This document shows, piece by piece, positions 33,801 through 43,688 of a DNA stretch of 64,000 nucleotides (position 1 is the stretch's first letter; the number at the start of each line of letters is the position of its first letter). The notes below the pieces were generated by a model, which worked only from the letters and a program-made list of their open reading frames with translations, was not told the DNA's origin and did not search any database. The DNA is from Sciscionella marina DSM 45152. GTDB taxonomy: Bacteria > Actinomycetota > Actinomycetes > Mycobacteriales > Pseudonocardiaceae. The DNA is taken from NCBI RefSeq assembly GCF_000379465.1, contig NZ_KB905380.1, positions 186,001 to 250,000 on the forward strand, in the 5' to 3' direction. The position numbers and the translations under genes are program-made.

Positions 33801-36800
33801 CGCTCCGGCGACGACCGCGATGGCAGCCGGGGTCTCGGCGGCCTGCGCGGCGAGCAGTTCGGCCACCGAGGCCTCCGGAATCGGCCCCGTGGTGTGGTTG
33901 TGCCCCTCGAGCAGCAGGTTCCGTTCCGCACCGGAGAGCACATCCACCCGGTGGATCCACTGTTCCGGTCCTTCGGCGATCCCTTCGAGGCAGCGCAGAT
34001 AGCGATCGAAGAGTCCGTGCGCCTGTTCCGGGCTGAACGCGTCGGTGCGGTACATCAACCGCAGTCCGACCGCGCCCGGCTCCGGGGTGACCGCCATGCT
34101 CAGCGGATAGTGCGTCGCGTCCCGCACCGAGGCCCCGGTCATGCGCAGCGCCCGGTCCGGCCCGAAGCCCTCCTCGTGGGCCGGGGCGGGCAGGTTCTGC
34201 ACCACGAACAGCGTGTCGAACAACCGCTGCTGCCCGGCGATCCGGTGCAGCCGGGACAGGCTCGGATACCCGTAGCGCAGGTGCACGGATTTCCGCCGGT
34301 GCAGGGACCGCAGTGTGTCCCCCACGGTGGCACCGGGCCCCGCCCCGACCCTGGCGGGCACCGTGTTGAACAGCAGGCCGATCATCCGGTCCACGTTCTC
34401 GATCTCCGGTGGCCGTCCGGAGATCACGGTCCCGAACAGCACATCCCGGGTACCGGTGAGCCGCATCAGCAACACCGCCCAGGCAAGCTCGTACACCGTG
34501 CTGACCGTGGTTCCGCTCGTTTTCGCGAGTTCCTCGACCCGGCGGGCCAGGCCCTCGGGCAGTGTTTCGGTGCGTTCCTCGGTGCGGCCGGCGTCCGCGG
34601 CGACCCCGGCGATGCGCGGTGCGAGCAGCGTGGGTTCGGCGCCGCCCAGCTGTCCCCGCCATGCCGTGTCGGCGGCCTCCTCGTCCTGTTCGGCAAGCCA
34701 GGAAAGGAAGTTCCGGAACGGCGGCGGTGATTCGATTCCGTCCGGATCGGTGTACCAGCGCAGCACCAGGATCAGCAACAACCGGATCGACCAGCCGTCC
34801 AGCAACACGTGGTGTGCGGTGAACAACAGGCGATGCCGGTCTTCGGCGAGGGTGATCAGGGCGAACCGGGCCATCGGCGGGCGGGCCGGATCGAATCCCG
34901 TGTGGTACTCGGCATCGGTGAGCTCGCGCACCGCGGCGCCCGGATCGTCCACTTCGGACACGTCGAGGCTGCGCCAGGGAACGTGGAGCCGTTCCGGAAC
35001 GAGCTGTACCAAGCGCTCCCCGACCTCGGCGAAACCGGCGCCGACCGTCGGGCAGGCGGCCAGCGCGGCGGAGGCGGCCCGGCGCAGCCGATCCGGGTCG
35101 AGCGGTCCGGTCAGCTCGATACCGGTCTGCGAGATGTAGACGTCCTCGCCGCGGTCCGCGGAGAACAGGTGGAACAGCAGCCCTTCCTGCAATGGAGACA
35201 GCGGCAGGATTTCGCGCAGCGGGCCGAAATCCCGTTCCAGCGCATGCCGCTGCGCCGGTTCGAGGCCGAGCAGCCGGTCGTCCGGGCCACGGTGCTCGCG
35301 CAGTGCCTCCAGCAGCCGGGGCGCCCATGCTTCGAGCAGCCCCGGTGGGTGGCCGGTACCCTCCAGCAGCAGTTCGCGTTCGCCGGGCAGCGAGACCCGT
35401 AGCTCCGGTCCCGCCGGTTCCGTACCGGCCTCGGCGCACACCAGCCGCAGGCGCAGTCCGGGTTCCCCGAGTTCGGCGAAGGCACCCGCGGTGTGCGGGC
35501 TGAGCGCAGCGGCGAGCCGGTAGCTCACCGCGCGCCACGGATCCGCGGGCACCTCGAGTTCTCCGTCCGGGCCGGGGACCACCGGGAACCGCCTGCGGCA
35601 GCGGCCGACGGTCGCCGCGTACGGTCCGCGGTCCCGATCGGGTTCGTCCAGTTCGACCGGCGGCGCGGCCACCCCGATTTCCCGGTAGGCGGCCGCCAGT
35701 GCGGATACCGCGCAACCGCGCAAGGTTTCCGGATCCGGTGCCGGAAGACCGGCAGGCAGGGTGATCCGGTGCGGTTCGTGCGCGGTGTCCGCACCGGCGG
35801 CCTCGTCTGGCTCGGCGAACCCCTCGTTGTCGTCCAGCCAGGTCTCGGCGTGCGCCACGATGCCCGGGTCTTCGGCGAAGGCCGCGGTCTGCTCCAGGTA
35901 GTCGAGGTAGCCGTCCACGGTCCGTGTGCCGCCGGATTCGCGCAGTGTGCGGGCCAGCGTCGGCACGGATTCCTCATCGAGAAAGGCCGCGGGCAACCGC
36001 AGTTCCAGCCGGGTGCCGTGCAGCCGGGCCCGGTCCGGGTTCTCGAATACTCCCTCGGCGAGCAGTTCGGCGGCGTTCGCGATCCGCCAGCCCTCGGTGC
36101 CACGGCGCAACCGCAGTGCCGCGTGGGCCGCGAGCGCCCGGTACACCGCGGCGGCCGCCTGTGTGGCTCCGCTGCCCTGCGGCAGTTCCACCGCGCACCG
36201 CACGGTTCCCGGATGCTCCTCGGCGAGCAGTTCGGCGAAGGCGGACGCCTGCTCGCCGAGCGCGCGATGACCGAAGGCGGCGAGTTCGGAGAGCCGCAGT
36301 TCCGGGGTGTGCGCCGCCTGGCCGAGCACCCCGAGCACGAGTTCGAGCAGCCCGCGCGCGGTTTCCGGTGTGAAGAGCTCGGTGGCGTAGAGCAGTGAGC
36401 AGCCGATTCCGCCGTCGGTGTACTCGTGGATGGCGAAGGTCAGGTCGAACTTCGCCTGGGTCTGACTGGGTTCGGCCGCGGCGGCCGGTACCCCGCCGAG
36501 ATCGAGTTCCGGCCATTCCCGGGTTGCCGCGATCATCACCTGGAACAGCGGATTGCGCGCGGGCGAGCGCGGTGGATTGATCCGCTCGACTACCTGCTCG
36601 AAGGGCACCTCACCATGATCGACAGCGGCCAGCCCGGTTTCCTGGGCGCGGGCGAGCAATTCGGTCACGCTCGGATCGCCGCGCAGATCCGTGCGCAGCA
36701 CCACGGTGTTGTTGAAGAACCCGACCAGTTCGGCGAGCTCGGAATCGGTGCGCAGATCGACCGGGGTGCCCAGCGGAATATCGGTTCCGGCCCCGGCCTG

Positions 36801-37697
36801 GTACAGCGCGGTGGCCACGGCGGCCTGCAGCACCACCAGCAGGCTCACCCGGTGGCGTTCGGTGAGCGCGGTGACCGCGGCGGCGAGCGCCTCCGGCAGC
36901 CGCATCCAGTGCTGCGCGCCCGCGAACTCCGGCACGGCGGGCCGTTCCCGGTCGGCGGACAATTCCAGTTCGACCGGGAGCCCGTCGAGTTCGCGGGCCC
37001 AGAACTCGAGCTGGCGGGCCCGGACACTGTCCGGATCCTCGGGTGAACCGAGCCGCTGTGCCTGCCAGCGCGCATAGTCGAGGTAGCGCAGCTCGGTGCG
37101 TTCCGGTCCGGGTTCGCCGAAACAGCGCTGCACATCCGCGAGGAAGGTGCGGAACGAGCCACCGTCGCCCGCGATGTGCGGCAGGGTCAGGATCACCGCG
37201 TGCACCATGGCGCCCGCGGTCACGTATCGCACCCGCAGGCCGGGATCGGTGGTGAGCGCGAACGGGGCCTCCTTGGCCGCGGTGGCCAGAGCGTCGATGC
37301 GCTCGTCCAGCTCCGCCGCTGCCGGACCACCGAGATCCACAGTGGACACATCGGCGCGCAGCCCCTCGTTCAGGCACTGGTACGGGATTCCGTCCTCGCC
37401 GGCGTGATAGGTGGTCCGGAAGATGCCGTGCCGTGCCACGGCCCGTTGCAGCGCGCGGGTGCAGCGCTCGGGATCCAGGGCACCGCGGGGGCGCAGCACG
37501 AGACAGAAGTTGTAGGCGGTGCTGCCCTCGGCCAGCTGCTGGTGATACCACATGCGCAACTGCGCGGGAGCGAGCACCGCAGGACCGGCATCGGTACCCG
37601 GCCGGATCCGCCGGCGTGCCACGGATTCCGGTGAGTCGAGCAGCCCGGCCTCGGCGAGCCTGCGGTGCAGCTGATGCTGTTTCGATGAGGATGTCAC
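30837..37697 (-). CDS. NRPS: C - (degenerate E-like) - C - A - PCP - reductase (TD)
   Basis: A 2286-residue synthetase. C1 at about 40-470 has LPHIAGDG, keeping the catalytic second His. Residues about 485-820 resemble an epimerisation/condensation fold ([20 protein letters not shown]) but have no HHxxxDG. C2 at about 830-1270 has intact HHVLLDG. The A domain at about 1290-1800 has [13 protein letters not shown] and [14 protein letters not shown], with pocket read as D-A-E-D-S-G-L-I-N-K; Glu at 239 suggests a basic residue such as Orn or Lys. PCP has GGHSLL. The terminal domain (about 1914 on) has [18 protein letters not shown] and catalytic Tyr/Lys in [11 protein letters not shown], so the product leaves by NAD(P)H reduction to an aldehyde or alcohol. 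GTG 37697 follows GGAG by five bases; GTG 37703 is the alternative. Confidence 0.9.
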   Translation of the reverse strand: MTSSSKQHQLHRRLAEAGLLDSPESVARRRIRPGTDAGPAVLAPAQLRMWYHQQLAEGSTAYNFCLVLRPRGALDPERCTRALQRAVARHGIFRTTYHAGEDGIPYQCLNEGLRADVSTVDLGGPAAAELDERIDALATAAKEAPFALTTDPGLRVRYVTAGAMVHAVILTLPHIAGDGGSFRTFLADVQRCFGEPGPERTELRYLDYARWQAQRLGSPEDPDSVRARQLEFWARELDGLPVELELSADRERPAVPEFAGAQHWMRLPEALAAAVTALTERHRVSLLVVLQAAVATALYQAGAGTDIPLGTPVDLRTDSELAELVGFFNNTVVLRTDLRGDPSVTELLARAQETGLAAVDHGEVPFEQVVERINPPRSPARNPLFQVMIAATREWPELDLGGVPAAAAEPSQTQAKFDLTFAIHEYTDGGIGCSLLYATELFTPETARGLLELVLGVLGQAAHTPELRLSELAAFGHRALGEQASAFAELLAEEHPGTVRCAVELPQGSGATQAAAAVYRALAAHAALRLRRGTEGWRIANAAELLAEGVFENPDRARLHGTRLELRLPAAFLDEESVPTLARTLRESGGTRTVDGYLDYLEQTAAFAEDPGIVAHAETWLDDNEGFAEPDEAAGADTAHEPHRITLPAGLPAPDPETLRGCAVSALAAAYREIGVAAPPVELDEPDRDRGPYAATVGRCRRRFPVVPGPDGELEVPADPWRAVSYRLAAALSPHTAGAFAELGEPGLRLRLVCAEAGTEPAGPELRVSLPGERELLLEGTGHPPGLLEAWAPRLLEALREHRGPDDRLLGLEPAQRHALERDFGPLREILPLSPLQEGLLFHLFSADRGEDVYISQTGIELTGPLDPDRLRRAASAALAACPTVGAGFAEVGERLVQLVPERLHVPWRSLDVSEVDDPGAAVRELTDAEYHTGFDPARPPMARFALITLAEDRHRLLFTAHHVLLDGWSIRLLLILVLRWYTDPDGIESPPPFRNFLSWLAEQDEEAADTAWRGQLGGAEPTLLAPRIAGVAADAGRTEERTETLPEGLARRVEELAKTSGTTVSTVYELAWAVLLMRLTGTRDVLFGTVISGRPPEIENVDRMIGLLFNTVPARVGAGPGATVGDTLRSLHRRKSVHLRYGYPSLSRLHRIAGQQRLFDTLFVVQNLPAPAHEEGFGPDRALRMTGASVRDATHYPLSMAVTPEPGAVGLRLMYRTDAFSPEQAHGLFDRYLRCLEGIAEGPEQWIHRVDVLSGAERNLLLEGHNHTTGPIPEASVAELLAAQAAETPAAIAVVAGATVLRYAELATLANRTARLLLAHGAGAEHRVALLLPRSELMIGALFGVFAAHAAYVPIDQETPPARIRSMLDQSAPTLILTTPELAGRLPEQYARDPRVVHYAGATEYPGTPPEQVPRPAGLDHLAYVIFTSGSTGEPKGVAVNYRGLTNMFHNHEREIFAPVLDRVGGRRLRIAHTTSFSFDASWEQLLWLLAGHEVHVIDDELRRNPPGLLAYFDGHRIDAFDVTPTYGQHLVEQGLLERPRAQDPRHSEEPGVVFVSLGGEAVGDALWTGLRAAPGVSGYNLYGPTEYTINALGADLADSADPTVGRPIRNTRAYVLSTGLLPVPEGVTGELYLAGIGLARGYLGRGGLTAERFLADPFGAPGTRMYRTGDLARWRPDGGLDFLGRADDQVKIRGHRIEPAEVGNVLAALDGVGQAAVIAHGSGTEARLIGYVVPDSGAAGELGTEALRERLTAQLPSTMVPAVLLAVDCLPLTVNGKLDLAALPEPALAAEREREPGRTPAERLVAELFAEVLERDAVGRAEDFFAVGGHSLLVVRLVNKLRARFDPGISVRDIYDAPSPALLAARGPQEADTDTETGGELELLRADTELAADIRADGCAPAVEPGRARHILLTGAAGFLGSFLLAELLATTPATVHCLVRAADEEAGYRRVCAALRRYRLWSPDYAQRIVAVPGDLAAPRLGLDSERYAWLAEHSGEIYHNAAKVNDIEAYPKLRETNVDGAVAVLRLATTGRLKPVRFISTASVSVRRGANPAVLPEEPALSAEQIGTNGYVRSKWVAEELMRAAAGRGIPVAIYRPGRISGHSGTGACSDSIGFWYFIRAMVLLGAAPELRSDAITLAPVDYVAGAIVRLAHTDPGTGRAHHLTNEQPTSIAAILDRLRAAGFVLPVLPFEQWRALLEERAGELAERGDHSLAQAVLLAEHYGKYTGSTSESRLGQEHTRAGLAGSGFGCPPVTAETLDRYVAYFRAIAFLPEPASAGSRR

Positions 37698-37708
37698 GCG
37701 CACTCCAG

Positions 37709-38680
37709 TCAGCCGCGGAGTCGTTCCAGGGTCGGTCGGATGGCGTCGAGCACGTAGCCGATGTTCGCCGGATTCGGCTGCAACAGGGCATAGGCCTGCC
37801 TGCCGTCCAGTTCGAGCAATCGCCGCTGGCGCACCAGGTCCAGCCTGGTGAGCGTTCCGGTCTCGCGGAAGCCGGGCGCATAGAAGTAGAGGAACGCGGC
37901 ATCCGCTGCGGAGAGGTCACCGAGCCGTTCCCGGGACAGCGTCACCGCGCCCTGCTGGTCTGGTTGCGCGGCGGCGAACCGCTCCGGGACCCGCAGCCCG
38001 AGGCGGTCGAACAGCTTCGGGGTCGCCGCATCCGGTCCGACGATCAGCTGCAGTCCCGCAGGCACGGTCTGCCCGAACACGGCGGTTTTGCCGCGCAGAT
38101 AAGGATGTTCACGCACGAAAGTGCCGAGCTGCCCGTCCGCTTTCGCCAGCAGCTGCCGGGCCTTGTCCGGCGCGCCGAGCGCGGCACCGATCGCGGTGGT
38201 CTGTGCCCGCCAGTCACCGGGTGTGCCCGGCGCGCTCAGGGTCGGTGCCAGCTGGGCGAGTTTGCCGGCCACCGCACCGTATCCCGGCTGCGCCGCGGTG
38301 GCCAGGATCAGGTCCGGGTGCAGCGCGGAGATCCGCTCCAGATTGGGGTTCGCCAGATCCAGATCGGCGACCTCGGCGTCCAGGTTCGGTCGGACACCGG
38401 GAAAGTTCCGCCCGTCGGCGCCCTGCGGATAACGCACCGCACCGACGATCGGGGCACCGAGCGCGCGGGCGATGGCGATATCGGCGTAGCCGAGTGCCAC
38501 CACGCGTTTCGGTTTGTCCGGCACGGTGACGGTCTGCTTGCCATCGGGTACCCGCACCGGGAAACCGGGTGCGACCGGGCCGGACCGTCCGTCCTTTTCG
38601 GACCCACAGGCCGTGCACAGGCCGAGCAGCACGGCGCAGATCCCGAGCAGTACGGCGATTCGCCGCCGTGTTCCGATCAT
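37709..38680 (-). CDS. ferric-siderophore-binding lipoprotein of an ABC importer (FhuD/FepB type)
   Basis: A 323-residue periplasmic-binding-type lipoprotein. Residues 1-24 form a signal peptide with lysine/arginine-rich start and hydrophobic core, ending TAC with lipidated Cys25. The FecB/BtuF fold follows: [20 protein letters not shown], then [23 protein letters not shown] 38680 overlaps the stand-alone C-domain stop as ATGA. It would capture the ferric siderophore outside the membrane and hand it to a permease; no FecCD-type permease is in the window, so either that is elsewhere or the exporter-fold pair at 43689-47197 takes the cargo. Confidence 0.92.
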   Translation of the reverse strand: MIGTRRRIAVLLGICAVLLGLCTACGSEKDGRSGPVAPGFPVRVPDGKQTVTVPDKPKRVVALGYADIAIARALGAPIVGAVRYPQGADGRNFPGVRPNLDAEVADLDLANPNLERISALHPDLILATAAQPGYGAVAGKLAQLAPTLSAPGTPGDWRAQTTAIGAALGAPDKARQLLAKADGQLGTFVREHPYLRGKTAVFGQTVPAGLQLIVGPDAATPKLFDRLGLRVPERFAAAQPDQQGAVTLSRERLGDLSAADAAFLYFYAPGFRETGTLTRLDLVRQRRLLELDGRQAYALLQPNPANIGYVLDAIRPTLERLRG

Positions 38681-40053
38681 GCCACCCTCCCGGACACCGT
38701 GGCGCACAGTTCCGCCTCCAGTTCGTCCAGCAGCTCCACCACGGCCGCGCGTTCGAGCAGCCCGGTCTGATAGGTCAGCTGCACATCGATTCCCTCGGCA
38801 CGCACGAACACCTCGACACCGAGCGGAACGAGGGGGAACTGGGCAGCTCCGGTGTCCTCGCGCCGCCAGTCCAGGCTGACCCCGGGCAGTTGTGGCCCCT
38901 CGATATCGGTGGCCACGAACACCACGAGGGTGTCGAAGAACGGGACCCGCCCGGAACCGTCCTCCCCGGCGAGTTCCCTGGCCAGTTCCGGATAGGGATA
39001 ACCGCGGCGGGTGAACGCCGCCCCGCACTCGGCCTGCACCAGACCGAGCCGTTCGGCGAACCCCGTCCGGCCGGTCAGATCGAGCCGCAGCGTGATCGGA
39101 TTGGCGAAATTCCCGGCGAGGGCACCGAGCCCGGGTTCCTCGCGGTCCACGGCGAGGGTGCCGATGGTGAACTCCGGCCCGCCACAGTACCGGTGCAGCA
39201 CCTCGGCGTAACACGCCAGGAAGACCGCGAAGGGGGTGGTCGCGTGCCGTCCGGCGAGCGTGCGCAGTTCCGCCCCGCCGATCCTGGCCAGCCTGCGGTC
39301 CACCCGTGCCCCCGCTTCGTCGGCTGGTTCCGCGGCATCCCCGCGGTAGGGCAAGGCCAGTGCGGGTGCCGGTGGCTCGAGCCGCGCGTGCCAGTACTCC
39401 CGTTCGACCCCGGAGAGTTCCGCGGACCGCTGCCATTCCGCGTAGTCGGCGTACTGCGGCCGCGGAAAGTGTTGCGGTGGAAGGGTTCCGGAGCACAGTT
39501 CGGTGTAGCACTCGCGCAGATCGGCGGAGAGCACCGCGAGCGTCATCCCGTCCCAGACGATGTGCTGGATGACCAGCAGGATCGTGTACACCCGCGGTTC
39601 GTGGCGGACGAACCACAGCCGCAGCGGCCCCTCGGCGGCGAGGTCGAAGGGTTCGGCGGCGGCGTCCCGGATCAGTTCGCGCAGCCGGGCGCCTTCGGGA
39701 AGGTCGAGCACCGTGACCGGCGGTGGCAGTTCCTCGTGGATCCGTTGGTACGGCGTGCCTTCCGGATCGGCGTGGTAGGTGGTGCGCAGTACCTCGTGCC
39801 GGTGCACCACCTCCTCGAAGGCACCGCGCAACGCGTCGAGATCCAGCGGCCCCTCGGCGCGCATGCTCAGGCAGAGGTTGTTCGCCGCGCTGTCCGGGGC
39901 AGCATGCTGATGCGCCCAGGCGTGTTGCTGCGCATAGGAAAGCGGTGCGCGGTCCGGCCGGGAGCGGTGCGGGATACCGGCCTCGCCCTCGGCGATCCCG
40001 GTCGCGCGGAGTTTCTTCGCCAGCAGGGCTTTGCGGCGTTCGGCGAGATCCAC
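38677..40053 (-). CDS. stand-alone NRPS condensation domain protein
   Basis: A 458-residue protein consisting of a single condensation domain: PLSYAQQHAWAHQHAAPDSA opening, VIQHIVWDGMTL as HHxxxDG with the catalytic second His164, and FANPITLRLDLTGR late in the domain. No adenylation or carrier domain follows. GTG 40053 starts two bases after the TAG of the ArCP-Cy synthetase gene. Possible roles are joining the aryl-heterocyclic chain to the next module, or condensing the carrier-bound pyrrole/proline unit from the free carrier protein. Confidence 0.9.
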   Translation of the reverse strand: MDLAERRKALLAKKLRATGIAEGEAGIPHRSRPDRAPLSYAQQHAWAHQHAAPDSAANNLCLSMRAEGPLDLDALRGAFEEVVHRHEVLRTTYHADPEGTPYQRIHEELPPPVTVLDLPEGARLRELIRDAAAEPFDLAAEGPLRLWFVRHEPRVYTILLVIQHIVWDGMTLAVLSADLRECYTELCSGTLPPQHFPRPQYADYAEWQRSAELSGVEREYWHARLEPPAPALALPYRGDAAEPADEAGARVDRRLARIGGAELRTLAGRHATTPFAVFLACYAEVLHRYCGGPEFTIGTLAVDREEPGLGALAGNFANPITLRLDLTGRTGFAERLGLVQAECGAAFTRRGYPYPELARELAGEDGSGRVPFFDTLVVFVATDIEGPQLPGVSLDWRREDTGAAQFPLVPLGVEVFVRAEGIDVQLTYQTGLLERAAVVELLDELEAELCATVSGRVA

Positions 40054-40055
40054 CG

Positions 40056-43000
40056 CTACCCCGCCGCCGACTCGGTCAGGACGTCCTCATCGGGCATTTC
40101 GGCGACCTCCAGGTACAGCTTCGCCACCTGTTCCAGTCGCCCCGGGGTGCGCTGCCTGCCCGCCAGCAGTTCGGCCAGGCCCCGCACATGCCGCCCGGTG
40201 TACAGGTCGGCGACCGAGACATCCGCGGTGTCCAGCCATTCCCTGATCCGGGCGATCGCCACGGTGCCCAGCACGGAATCCCCGCCGAGGGCGAAGAAAT
40301 CCGTCTCCACACCCACCCGGCGCACCTCCAGCACCTCGCCGACGATCATGGCCAGCGCGGACTCCAGATCGTTGTCCGGCGGCGTGTACCGCTGTTCGGT
40401 GCCTTCCGCGCCGAGCAGGACGCGCACCTGGCGACGGGCCACCTTGCCGCTGCCGGTCAGCGGGATCGCGTCGAGGACTTCGATCCGCTCCGGAACCATG
40501 TAGCCGGGCAGTGTCGCGGCCAGCTCCACGCGCAGCCGTTCCGGATCCGCCGAACCGGTCACCGCGGCGGCGAGCACCGGCGCCCTGCTGCCCAGTACCT
40601 CCGCGACCGCCTGGCGCACTCCGTCCACGGACCGCAACGCCTGCTCCACCTCGCCGAGCTCGATCCGGTAACCGCGGATCTTCACCTGTTCATCCGCGCG
40701 GCCCAGGAATTCGATCGTGCCGTCCGGGCGGTAGCGGGCCCGGTCCCCGGTGCGGTACCACCGGCTGCCCGCGTACGTCACAAACCGGTCGGCCGTGCGC
40801 TCCGGATCTCCGCGATAACCGGAGGCGAGCCCGCTTCCGCCGATCCACAGCTCCCCCGCGACCCAGTCCGGGCAGTCCAGTCCGCGTTCGTTGACCACCC
40901 GCGCCCGCGTGTTCGGCAGTGGAACCCCGAAGGGGACGGCCTTCCAGTCGGCGGGCGGCCGCTCACCGACCTCGCAGACGGTGTGGTGGATCGCGGTTTC
41001 GGTCGCCCCGCCGAGCCCGGCGAACCGGCATCCGGGTGCGATCTCCCGCAACCGCGCGGGAAGTTCGGCGCCCACCCAGTCCCCGCCGAGCAGCACCGTG
41101 CGCAGGCTCGGACTCGCGCCCGCGGCCAGGATCATGTCCAGCAACGCGGGCACGCAGTACAGCTGGGTCACCGCGTGCTCGCGCAGCAGCGCGGCGGCCA
41201 GGGTGCCGTCCCGGCGGGCCGACTCCTCCGCGACCACCAGGCTCGCCCCGACCGAGAGGGTGCCGAAGATCTCCTGCACCGAGAGGTCGAATTCCAATGG
41301 GGACAGCGCGATCCCGCGATCCTCGGTGGTCACCCCGAACCGTTCGGCGCAGCCCTCGATGGTGTTCATCGCGGCGGCATGGGCGACCTCCACGCCTTTG
41401 GGTTCACCGGTCGAGCCCGAGGTGAACAACACATAGGCGATCGCGCCGGAGCCGAGTTCCACCGGTCCGGCGAACGGCTGAGTATGCCCGGCCGCGGCAC
41501 CGAAGGCGAGCGCCGGCACCCGCTGGTCCTCGGTCTCACCGTCGGGGACGAGGCCCAGCACGACCTCGCCGATGCGCTGGATCCGGTCCCGCCGCGCGGG
41601 CGGCTGATCGGCGCCGATCGGCACATAGGCCGCGCCCGCGGCGAGCACCCCCAGCACCGCGCTCACCTGATCCGGCCCCTTCGGCAACTGGATCGAGACC
41701 GCATCCCCTTGGCGCACACCGTTTTCCGCGAGCGCACCGGCGATCCGCAGCGCCCGCTCGCGCAGTTCGCCGAAACTCACCGTGCTCGAATCGGCCAAGT
41801 ACAGCGCGGTCCGTTCCGGGTCCCGTGCCGCGATCGCGAAGAAGCCGTCGTGCAGGCAGGAGCCGGAGCGCGGCGCGGTCACCGCGTTGTCGCGGTCCCG
41901 CACATCCTGTTGCGCGGCGGGCAGTCCGGCGGGGAAGGGCACGGTCCAGTCCGCGTCCTCGGCGAGCAGGTTTTCGATGATCGTGCGGTGCCTGCCGAAC
42001 ATCTCGGCCATCAGCCCGTCCGGGAAGGCGTGCTCGCGCACATCCCAGTTCAACAGGAGCCCGCCGTCCAGTTCGACCACCTGCGCGTCCAGCACGACCT
42101 GCGGGCCCTGGGACACGATCCACACCGGATCACCGAAGGTCCGGGGCACCGACTCCCGGAACAGTTCGCCGAGATTGAGTCCGCTGGTGTACACCACGGG
42201 AGCCAGCAGCGGCTGCCCCCGGTACCGGCCGAGATCGCGCAGCACGTCGAGACCCGGATAGTCCGCGTGCGCCGCGCTGCCGTGCAACCGGCGCTGCAGT
42301 TCCCGCGCGCGCTCCAGCGGGCTCGCCTCGCCGGTGCAGTCCATGTCCAGCATCACCGAATTGGAGAAATCCCCGACCAGCTGCTCGATGTCCGCGTGCG
42401 TGGGTTCGCGGTTGAACAGCGGCAGATTCAGCAGGAACCGCTGATTGCCCGACCACCGCCCGATCACCTCGGCGAACACCGCGGCCAGCACCGCGGCCGG
42501 GGTGACCCCGTATTGTTTGGACCGCTCGATGAGCCGGTGTTTGCCCTCGGCGCCGACGTGCTGGGCGTAGCGCACCGTGCGCCGCGGATCGGCACGCTCG
42601 GCCTCGGGAACCAGTGGGAGCACCGGCGGATCGGGCAGCTGCGGCAACTGGCCGAGCCACCATTCGCGTTCCCGTTCCCTCGCTTCGGGATTCGCCCGGT
42701 CCTCGAGATAGTCGCGGTAGGTGTACTCCAGCGGATCCAGCGCCTGCGGGCCCTCGTGGTAGAAGGCGGCGAGGTCGGCCATCAGCACCCGGTAGCTCAG
42801 CGCGTCGGCGGCCAGCATGTCCACGTCCACGTGCAGCCGGGTGCGGCCACCGGGCAGCGAACTCAGCGCCACATCGAACACCTTGCCGAGCTCGGCGGGC
42901 ATCCGCTGGTGGGTCTTCGCCTCGCGGATCCCGGTCAGCCGCCGCTGCGCCTGTTCTTCGGGGAGGTCCCGCAGATCGGTGTGTTCGAAAGCGGGCACCC

Positions 43001-43517
43001 CCGGTTCCTCGAGCACCCGCTGCCTTCCGTTGTCCAGGAACTGGCAGCGCAGCATGGGATGCCTGCGCAGCAGCGCGGCCACCGCCCGCTCCAGGCGCTC
43101 CGGATCCACCTCGCCGCCGTCGAACTCCGCGTACAGGTGCGCCGCCACCCCGCCGAGTGCCTGCTCGTCCGAACGGCCGACCCAGTAAGCGTGCTGCATC
43201 GTGGCCAGCCCGAAGGTGTCATCGGCGTTCTCGGTGTCGCGCGCCGCCGCCGGTTCCGGCTCCCGCGTGTCGTCCGCCTGAGCGCGCCCGCGCAGCAGCT
43301 CGAACCAATCGCGCACACTCGGATTCGCCGCCAGTTCACCGAAGTTCACATCGAATCCGCTGCGCCGCCACTGCGCGGCGAGCTTGATCATGCACATCGA
43401 GTGCACCCCGAGCTCGACCAGATCGTCCTCCGCTCCGATATCGGCCACCGGAACCTCGAGCTGCTCCGCGACGACCGCGCGGATCGCGTCCAGACTCGGC
43501 AAGGCGGCATCGACCAC
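40056..43517 (-). CDS. NRPS: aryl carrier - heterocyclisation - adenylation - PCP
   Basis: An 1153-residue synthetase. Residues 1-85 are a carrier domain of aryl-carrier type, with Ser40 in VELGVHSMCMI. Residues about 100-530 are a heterocyclisation domain: opening MQHAYWVGR and the diagnostic D-x-x-x-x-D-x-x-S as DMLAADALS (233-241), so it should make a thiazoline or oxazoline from Cys, Ser or Thr. The A domain (about 570-1050) has [13 protein letters not shown] and the LGGATET variant typical of Cy modules, with pocket read as D-L-Q-Y-L-G-G-I-H-K, not a standard Cys or Ser code. The C-terminal PCP has GGDS, Ser near 1081. GTG 43517 has GAGGAG five bases upstream. An iron box at 43535-43553 precedes it. 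Confidence 0.93.
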   Translation of the reverse strand: MVDAALPSLDAIRAVVAEQLEVPVADIGAEDDLVELGVHSMCMIKLAAQWRRSGFDVNFGELAANPSVRDWFELLRGRAQADDTREPEPAAARDTENADDTFGLATMQHAYWVGRSDEQALGGVAAHLYAEFDGGEVDPERLERAVAALLRRHPMLRCQFLDNGRQRVLEEPGVPAFEHTDLRDLPEEQAQRRLTGIREAKTHQRMPAELGKVFDVALSSLPGGRTRLHVDVDMLAADALSYRVLMADLAAFYHEGPQALDPLEYTYRDYLEDRANPEAREREREWWLGQLPQLPDPPVLPLVPEAERADPRRTVRYAQHVGAEGKHRLIERSKQYGVTPAAVLAAVFAEVIGRWSGNQRFLLNLPLFNREPTHADIEQLVGDFSNSVMLDMDCTGEASPLERARELQRRLHGSAAHADYPGLDVLRDLGRYRGQPLLAPVVYTSGLNLGELFRESVPRTFGDPVWIVSQGPQVVLDAQVVELDGGLLLNWDVREHAFPDGLMAEMFGRHRTIIENLLAEDADWTVPFPAGLPAAQQDVRDRDNAVTAPRSGSCLHDGFFAIAARDPERTALYLADSSTVSFGELRERALRIAGALAENGVRQGDAVSIQLPKGPDQVSAVLGVLAAGAAYVPIGADQPPARRDRIQRIGEVVLGLVPDGETEDQRVPALAFGAAAGHTQPFAGPVELGSGAIAYVLFTSGSTGEPKGVEVAHAAAMNTIEGCAERFGVTTEDRGIALSPLEFDLSVQEIFGTLSVGASLVVAEESARRDGTLAAALLREHAVTQLYCVPALLDMILAAGASPSLRTVLLGGDWVGAELPARLREIAPGCRFAGLGGATETAIHHTVCEVGERPPADWKAVPFGVPLPNTRARVVNERGLDCPDWVAGELWIGGSGLASGYRGDPERTADRFVTYAGSRWYRTGDRARYRPDGTIEFLGRADEQVKIRGYRIELGEVEQALRSVDGVRQAVAEVLGSRAPVLAAAVTGSADPERLRVELAATLPGYMVPERIEVLDAIPLTGSGKVARRQVRVLLGAEGTEQRYTPPDNDLESALAMIVGEVLEVRRVGVETDFFALGGDSVLGTVAIARIREWLDTADVSVADLYTGRHVRGLAELLAGRQRTPGRLEQVAKLYLEVAEMPDEDVLTESAAG

Positions 43518-43534
43518 AGCGACTCCTCGTTAAG

Positions 43535-43553
43535 TTAGGTTAGCCTTACCTGC
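43535..43553 (-). promoter_or_regulatory. iron box (DmdR/IdeR-type) for the long NRPS operon
   Basis: TTAGGTTAGCCTTACCTGC matches the consensus TTAGGTTAGGCTAACCTAA at 15 of 19 positions by hand count. It lies 18 bases upstream of the synthetase start at 43517, overlapping where the promoter should be, so Fe(II)-bound DtxR-family repressor would block it. Confidence 0.85.
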
Positions 43554-43604
43554 ACAATATGGTGAAGCCGAGCGGCCGTGTCAATGCCATACTTCTCATT
43601 TTAC

Positions 43605-43623
43605 TTAGGCATGGCTAACCTAA
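43605..43623 (+). promoter_or_regulatory. iron box (DmdR/IdeR-type) for the ABC transporter operon
   Basis: TTAGGCATGGCTAACCTAA matches the 19-base iron-box consensus at 16 positions by hand count. It lies 66 bases upstream of the transporter start at 43689. With the box at 43535-43553 it makes the 171-base divergent region doubly iron-controlled. The rest of the gap shows no gene. Confidence 0.88.
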
Positions 43624-43688
43624 AGTCTTGGACGCGGCATATCTTCGCCCGAATGGCCGAACCGAACCGACGACAAGGAGCACCGCCC

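Noticed and set aside
37709-38680. Complete FecBCD-type importer
   Set aside because: Only the binding lipoprotein is present; no FecCD permease or FecE ATPase is encoded in the window.
39723-43538. 1271-codon open frame on the plus strand
   Set aside because: Exact antisense shadow of the ArCP-Cy-A-PCP synthetase; Arg/His/Gln-rich with no family motif, a typical artefact of high-GC third positions.
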